Made by a program: the position numbers and the translations under genes. Shown one piece after another: positions 57,932-64,000 of a DNA stretch of 64,000 bases; positions within the stretch are counted from its first letter, which is position 1; the number at the start of each line of letters is the position of its first letter. The DNA is from Vesta saturnalis (taxonomy: Eukaryota; Arthropoda; Insecta; Coleoptera; Lampyridae): the NCBI GenBank assembly GCA_036346205.1, contig JARFJB010002138.1, positions 480,001-544,000 of the forward strand, in the 5' to 3' direction. Below the pieces are notes generated by a model that was given only the letters and a program-made list of their open reading frames with translations, was not told the DNA's origin and did no database searches.

Positions 57932-58307
57932 TGGTCATGTCAAGTAGTACTGTATCCGCATCAGGATTGTAATCCTGTAGAGAATCCAGGACTACGGTCG
58001 TCAGCTCATTTCGTCGTTGCTGGATTGGGCGCCCACAATAATAGGAGAGGATGCAGAAGGCGGGATATACAACACCTCAAGGGAAGAGGGGAGGGATTCT
58101 GAGGTGTGGGGGCATCGGGGTCAGGAGTTGAGGACGCTATCGGGATAAAGTTGAAGGGATACAGAAGTTCCCCAGGCGAGGGACAATGGGGGGTAACCGA
58201 AACCTATAAAAAAGAAATAAAACGTTAGAAAAGTACCAACCATGAAAAAAAAATTAAAAACATAAAATTTGTTGAAAAATTATTATTAATTGTATTAAAT
58301 ACATAAA
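57932..58307. other. GC-richer stretch upstream of the unrecognised gene
   Basis: On the minus strand it contains further short coding-like segments (for example DYNPDADTVLLDMTNAE near 57920-57985) interrupted by stops, which may be 5' exons of the same unknown gene. Confidence 0.3.
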
Positions 58308-58340
58308 TAAAGTTTATCTCAAGCAGGGTTTGAACACGAA
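58308..58340 (-). mobile_element. Short tRNA-derived 3' tail
   Basis: On the minus strand GTTCAAACCCTGCTTGAGAT then AAACTTTATTTAT, a diverged version of the T-arm/acceptor/tail also seen at 17485 and 52440. It lies against a (TA)n tract. Confidence 0.45.
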
Positions 58341-58476
<136 letters not shown>

Positions 58477-58499
58477 TTGACCTTATTCGTTCTACTAAC

Positions 58500-58817
58500 C
58501 TAAGCAATCGCCGATCAGGGATATAGTGGAAAATACAGTATCTTCTCCCAGAGTGTATTGAGCCCTACATGTGCTGCCGAGTTTCTGGTAAACAGGTGGA
58601 GGTAATACCTTGCTTCGATCCCAAAGCACATGGCAGGGTGAGGTACAATGCTGGGCAGAATATGTGTGCTCAGCAACACTCTATCCAGACTATCATTGTT
58701 ATTGTTTCCTTACCCGTACACTACACTAACCCTCAACCTGATATATCTGTCATACATATTATCGTATTCCTGGCGATATGTTACGTTTTGCGTCCTCGTT
58801 CGCATCGTTGGATATAA
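58500..58817 (+). other. Possible short coding remnant with a hydrophobic C-terminus
   Basis: An open stretch ending at 58817 reads SGKQVEVIPCFDPKAHGRVR and then a hydrophobic run (SVIHIIVFLAICYVL) followed by basic residues, like a C-terminal membrane anchor. No family recognised; it could be chance. Confidence 0.2.
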
Positions 58818-58949
58818 CTTCTTTTCTTAGCAGTTGTAATACATGATAATAATGCTACAAACTAATAACGAGCAATAAAGAGTTAAAAAAAGCAATTATA
58901 ACAAAACACGTAACCCGTTCATTTTGTTCACATTGTTTATACATTCCCT

Positions 58950-61900
58950 CTGTTACAGATCGCAATAAAACGTTTCAATGTGAATGTTTAAAGAAATTTG
59001 CAAGAAAAGACTCTCTACTGCGATATCAAAAAGCTGCGTGTTGGATAAGTATTCCAACTACCCCACCTTCAGAGATGCCGCAGACTGTACCGCAAAATCG
59101 TACCGCACTTAGAAATGTGGTGCAACCAAGTACTTCCGATGCGAACAGAACGGAACATAGCCCTATTGCTGAACGTCTTGCACAACCTGGACCATCAGGG
59201 TTAAACAACTTAAAAATACAGGCATGCTAATGATTCTTTTGCAGAACCAAGACCATCGGGTTTGATCAACTCACGGAAGCGTAACTCAGACCAAAGCAGC
59301 GAACCAGTACAAAATAAAAGTAGCAAACGTATTGAAATTGTGCACTGCACTGATTGCTCAAATGGTGTTCCTCGATATGCTTATCAAGAACACATTAGAA
59401 GCAATAGGCACAAATCAAATGTGTCTCTACTCGTTGATACTGGGGTTGCCATGCAATACCCATACGAATGTGCAGGTTTTTATGGGTGACGTTAAAGTGA
59501 ATATTTGAAACTAATACAAATTCAGTTGCAGAAACACTTCTTGTTGGAATGTAATGTTGAGTTTTTTGGGTTGTGCTTTCTGAACAGTAGATAAAGTACC
59601 GAACTAAAGTCCTTTCAAACGAAATATGATATATTGAGTGTCCGGATGGTGTTGGAAGAGTATTTTCAAAGAGTAGTGGAAATCCTGGATGCTAAGCAAT
59701 CAGAATTTCAGCATAAATATTCTGGTAAATGCGAGTTATGAGTAGTAGGGTAGTACATTAGTAATATATGTTGTTTCGTAGGGTGGTCGCTCGTGAATTT
59801 CGTATATTTAGAGGTAAACATGTTGAAATTTTCTCGCACTACGGGTTCATCCTATATGAATGTCCCGCCTGAAATGTCGCATAAACGTGCCGTAGTGAAT
59901 GTAAAGAATATTGATAAGTGCTGCTTTGCGTGGGCTATTGTATCAGCATTAGTGAGACCGACGGGGTCATGACTGTAATTTCGAATACAATTTACCTGGC
60001 GTAATGCAAAGAAAAGACAGAACCGGGAAGTTCTATGCGGAAAATATACTTGCGTTTCGAAAATATCAAAAACAGACGTTTCTACCGTTCGGAATATATA
60101 CATATTAGTACCGGTAAATACGATCCCGAGCAACTGTTCGCAATAAAAACGTGTAAACATAAACCATACTCATTAAGTGCGGTGTAAACGATGCTTGGTC
60201 CAAATTAAAACTTTATAGAGGGGTTAATGCCACGGAGGTATTTATTGCACGACTCGAGAGTGATGTGAAACGGATATATAATGAGTATTAATGTTACCAC
60301 TAACTGATGAACAACTGGTGACACATGAGCAAAGTCGTAATTGTTATATATGCGACAAGCTTTTTACGAATGATCTTACAAATTCCAAAGTACGAGATCC
60401 CTGCCATGTCAGTGACGTGGTGCGGCACATTCAAATTGCAATTTAAACTATCAATTACCTACATTTATCCCAGTTTTTTTCCATAATCGCAGTGGTTATG
60501 ATGTCCACCTGTTCATCAAGCAATTAGCGAGTGAAACTGAAGAAATTACCGTACTCCCTGTTAATAGTGAGAAATATAACGTTTGGTAAGCATATTTATG
60601 TAGACTAGTTCATTAATGGTCGCGGCCATAGGGAAAAGAAGTACATACATTTGAGATTCGTACCGATAGTTGTAGTTTCATGGCGGCATCCTTAGGTACT
60701 CTATCTCATAATTTATCACATGATCAATGTAGAAAGGTAAGGAAATATTTTGTTAATGATAATGACTTTAACTTAGTTAGAAAGAAAGGTAATTTCCCCT
60801 GCGCGTAGGTGGACAATTTTAATAAATTAGACGATGTCACAGTGCCTTCTTATGACAAATTCTATGATAAAATGCGTAATGAAAATATATCCGATGAAGA
60901 ATACTGTCGCGTCCTACTGGTGTGGGATCACTTTAAGTGTAATACATTCGGGGATTATGCTGACATATATTTAAAATCGGACGTGTTGCTGTTGGCTGAC
61001 GTGTTCGAAAACTTTAGGCGGCTATGTCTAGACATGTATGGATTATAACCAGTGCAGTATGTTACAATACCTGGATTGGCGTGAGATGCCGTGTTGAACT
61101 GTGCTAAAGTAGACTGATATGGATATGTACCACTTTTTTAAGAAAGGTATTCGTGGTGGAGTGAGTACTTGTGTTAAGCGAAGAAGTATTGCTAACAACG
61201 AGATTGTCCCAAATTATGATCCTAATCGTCCAAAAGTCTTTCTACAGTATTTAGATGCCACGAATTTATACGGATGAAGTATGCGGTAACATCTACCTCA
61301 TAGTGGGTTTATGTGGTTAACTGAAGAGGAAATTCAAAACTTTGATTTACTGAAGATTAATGATGATGCTGATATTGGGTATGTGCTAGAGGTAGATATA
61401 CACTATCCGCACCACCTGCATGATGAACACAATGATTATCCTTTTTGTCCCGAAATAATCTGCGCACCACATTCCAAGGAGGAAAAGTTAATTCCTAACT
61501 TATGTGATGAGACCAACTATGTCATACATTACCGATATTTAAAACAATGTATACAGCAGGGGTTAATTGATGCTCATATTCATAGTGTTTTACGGTTTCG
61601 TCAAAGCTCTTGGCTAGTACTATACATAGACCTTAATATAACTCTTCGAAATCAAGCCAAGAACAAATTCGAAAAGGATTTCTTTAAATGCATGAACAAT
61701 GGTGTATTTGGTAAAATAATGGTGAATGTTGACAAAAGAAGAGTAATAAAGTTATTAACACATTGGGAAAATAACGGATTTTATTCAATTTACTGATAAA
61801 TTATTTGCAGTGGAATTGTCCAAATAGGTCGTTACTTATGACAAACCCGTATATGTTGGATTTAGTATTTTAGATCTTTCCAAAATTATAATGTATCAAT

Positions 61901-62275
61901 TTTTTTACGATATCTTGCTCAGTCATTACGGTAATAATGTAACGTTGCTCTATACGGACACAGATTCTTTAATTGTCAAGATAACAACTAATGATGTGAA
62001 TGCCTATATGCGGAATAATGTTGATGAATATGGCATATCCAACTATCAAAACGGTCTGCATGGTATTACAACGAATACATCCGTCGTCCGAAGAATGAAA
62101 GATGAGTTTGCAGGGAAAGCTATTCAATATTTTTATGGAGCAGGATCAAAATCTTATTGTTTAAAGCTTGCCGATGGTCCAGTGAAAGGTGTTAAGAAAA
62201 TCGTTATTCAAAAAGTGCTGACGGAGCTAGACTACAAATCTGTTGCGCGGAGGCGTGTGATAAAACAGTAAAACA
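58950..62275 (+). pseudogene. Polinton/adintovirus-like zinc-finger and family B DNA polymerase gene, broken
   Basis: Scattered plus-strand frames form one recognisable order. Zinc-finger-like segments (CLKKFARKDSLLRYQKAAC at about 58980; CTDCSNG..HIRSNRHKSN at about 59355) come first, then VNVKNIDKCCFAWAIVSAL near 59900, an exonuclease-type motif HNRSGYDVHLF near 60490, YDKFYDKM and DIYLKSDVLLLADVFENFR (60809-61048), polymerase motif A (YLDATNLYG, followed by TGA at 61275-61277), motif B region (FKCMNNGVFGKIMVNVDKR) and motif C (LLYTDTDSLIVKI, 61950). This is a protein-primed type B polymerase as found in Polintons/Mavericks and adintoviruses. Many stops and frame changes separate the pieces. 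Zinc fingers ahead of such a polymerase are, to my recollection, frequent in insect copies. Confidence 0.75.
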
Positions 62276-62590
62276 GTGTAAAATGTTCGTGTGTAAATCA
62301 ACTTTGCATGATATACACACTGAGATATTAAACAAAATCGCCTTTCGGTTCCAGGATGACAAACGGTATTGATTGCATGGCACGCGTACAACATTGGCGT
62401 GGGGGAATTGGTGAATTCGGGAATTGGAGAACGTCGATGCTTTGAGTGGTCTCCTAGAGGTTGCTAGGAAAATGAATTTGTATAATGCAGTTAGTAACTA
62501 ACAGTTTGGGTACTGATGCTTGTTAGTTTTAGTTGTGTATATATAATTAACTTTTTACATACTATTATTATGCCATAATTCATTATCGAG

Positions 62591-62595
<5 letters not shown>

Positions 62596-62676
<81 letters not shown>
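62596..62676. repeat. (TA)n microsatellite
   Basis: About 40 TA units between the polymerase remnant and the convergent minus-strand fragment. Confidence 0.95.
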
Positions 62677-62678
<2 letters not shown>

Positions 62679-62699
62679 CTATATTGTGATATATAAAAG

Positions 62700-63459
62700 A
62701 AATAAACAAAATACATATTTAAATTTTATTTAAAAAAGTGTACCGGCTTTAATGCGTATCGTATAGATGGTATACATTAGACAGAGCGCAGTGACATAAT
62801 GATTTACGATGATAATAACAAACTGGTTGCAAAGCAGGAAGAGTAGGATGTTACTCAAGTTCTGTAACGGGTTGTGTAACAAATTTTCTGACGTAATCCG
62901 CTTTCTCTCTACCCTTCACGTAGACAGCATCTGTAGATTGAATCAAGCGACTGAGAATTCTGCAAAATTGGTGTGGTGGTGTATGCCCCTATTCCCATTT
63001 TATACAGTGTTGATTATGAATTAATCAAGTAGCTTGACAGCGACTTATGTTCCATTAAAAATCGCGAGTTCTTTGGGTATAAAGACTTTTAAAAGTTTAA
63101 AGGCTTGTACACGAAGTACTACTGTTTTAGAGTGTATTGTCTTTTTGATTCGAACAGTCTACCACTATCAATGGTGTGACTGTCGTAAATTAATTAGGTG
63201 TGAGTAAAGGTTGACCATCTCTTTGATAATAGGACATTTGGAATTTAGCAAACATTTTATACAATGTAGCAAAGCACTTATTATCGTAATTTACGTTTAA
63301 ATTGTCATGTGGATAACGATCCGAATTAAGGAATGTATCTAGGTGTTTCTATATTAGTCAATGTTTTGATTGCCCATGTATGTTTATCTGTGGTGGGAAC
63401 TGCTGGATATATGTGTTTCCCAACTTCTAAATGCACATTTTTATCAATGTACTTCGTTA
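62700..63459. other. Stretch without a recognisable gene
   Basis: Short open frames on both strands without family resemblance. If the surrounding block was one Polinton-like element, this would be its internal, decayed part. Confidence 0.35.
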
Positions 63460-64000
63460 ACGTCAATTACTCCGTTAATGCTGGAATGATGTGCGGAACT
63501 TTCCAATATATTTTATCTATGTTAACCATTAGTGCTTCATCTGCAACAGTTGAAAGTACCGCATCGCTATCAATGTGACTGCGAATTAAAACCAATTCTT
63601 GTCTGATTTTCAAAATCACTTTATTGTAGTCTTCCGCAAAGCCTAGTAGCATTTGTTAGTATGCTATTTGAGGTAGGAAACCAACCTGCGTTTTCATGAC
63701 GAGCGAGGTCGTTGGGTGTTAATGATAATCCTTTCGTTGTAGACGTTAATTCAACCTTCGTCATCTACCACTATTCCATTCATTTCGTATCTAATTTCAC
63801 TGAATAAAAATTCAATGTCATTATTAACAAACCGGTATTCTGATTTCATAATTGTTTCCAAATCTCGTAGTATATGGTTGATGGTTGTGGAGTTCGGAAT
63901 TTACTATGGAATTATCAACAACAACTTTTTCTAATGGTGTATTTTAAATTATACAATCTAAACGCTTCCATAACACTTACACTTATCTTCGTCAGTAGTA
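63460..64000 (-). pseudogene. Capsid-type protein fragment of a Polinton/adintovirus-like element (tentative)
   Basis: On the minus strand 63652-63467 reads LLGFAEDYNKVILKIRQELV, LIRSHIDSDAVL, then IDKIYWKVPHI. Further upstream on the same strand, in other frames, EIRYEMNGIVVDDEG (about 63760-63800) can be read. I recall this pattern from insect multi-copy proteins that accompany Polinton-type polymerases and are thought to have a double jelly-roll capsid fold, but the assignment is uncertain. The reading is interrupted and runs off the window. It converges on the polymerase remnant. Confidence 0.4.

Overview
The window looks like nuclear DNA of an arthropod, most likely an insect. It is strongly AT-rich, protein-coding exons are split by very short GT..AG introns (often 42-60 bp), and the repeats are those usual in insect genomes: CR1/jockey-type LINEs, a Penelope-like element, Tc1/mariner-superfamily transposons, tRNA-derived SINEs, MITEs, a Polinton-type DNA polymerase and many long (TA)n tracts. 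The order within insects cannot be fixed from the sequence. There is no sign of prokaryotic gene organisation.

Layout. 1-5.7 kb: broken transposable elements (an internally deleted transposase, a 5'-truncated LINE on the minus strand, a gag-like retroelement on the plus strand). 5.7-14 kb: gene-poor DNA with degenerate tandem repeats and small hairpins. 14.2-33.0 kb and 35.1-50.3 kb: two copies of a tandem segmental duplication. Each copy carries the same fatty-acid-synthase-like megasynthase gene on the plus strand. Copy A (17826-26271) can be read as 26 exons with the order KS, AT remnant, DH, pseudo-KR/ER, ER, KR, ACP and no thioesterase; it has two apparent 1-bp deletions, both in short homopolymers. 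Copy B (37439-43576) is clearly a pseudogene, with two nonsense codons, a frameshift, a lost splice donor and a deletion of about 2.3 kb. In both copies the AT region has lost its usual motifs, so that change came before the duplication.

33-35 kb (between the copies): the 5' part of another transposon, an inverted repeat and simple repeats. Copy B also received a complete Tc1-like element (47431-48895) whose empty TA target site is still visible in copy A. 50.3-55.6 kb: a 477-bp near-perfect palindrome, two degenerate tandem arrays, a repeat pair, and a Penelope-like reverse transcriptase/GIY-YIG fragment sitting between two (TA)n tracts. 55.8-64 kb: a decayed second Tc1-like transposase, an unrecognised minus-strand coding region with one canonical intron, and a broken Polinton/adintovirus-like block (zinc fingers plus family B DNA polymerase on plus, a probable capsid-type fragment on minus).

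The most interesting item is the megasynthase: KS, DH, ER and KR keep their key residues, while AT is degenerate, the ACP serine motif is unusual and the thioesterase is absent. If copy A or a sister locus is expressed, it would need an acyltransferase and a release step from elsewhere. The alternative is a paralogue that is simply dying.
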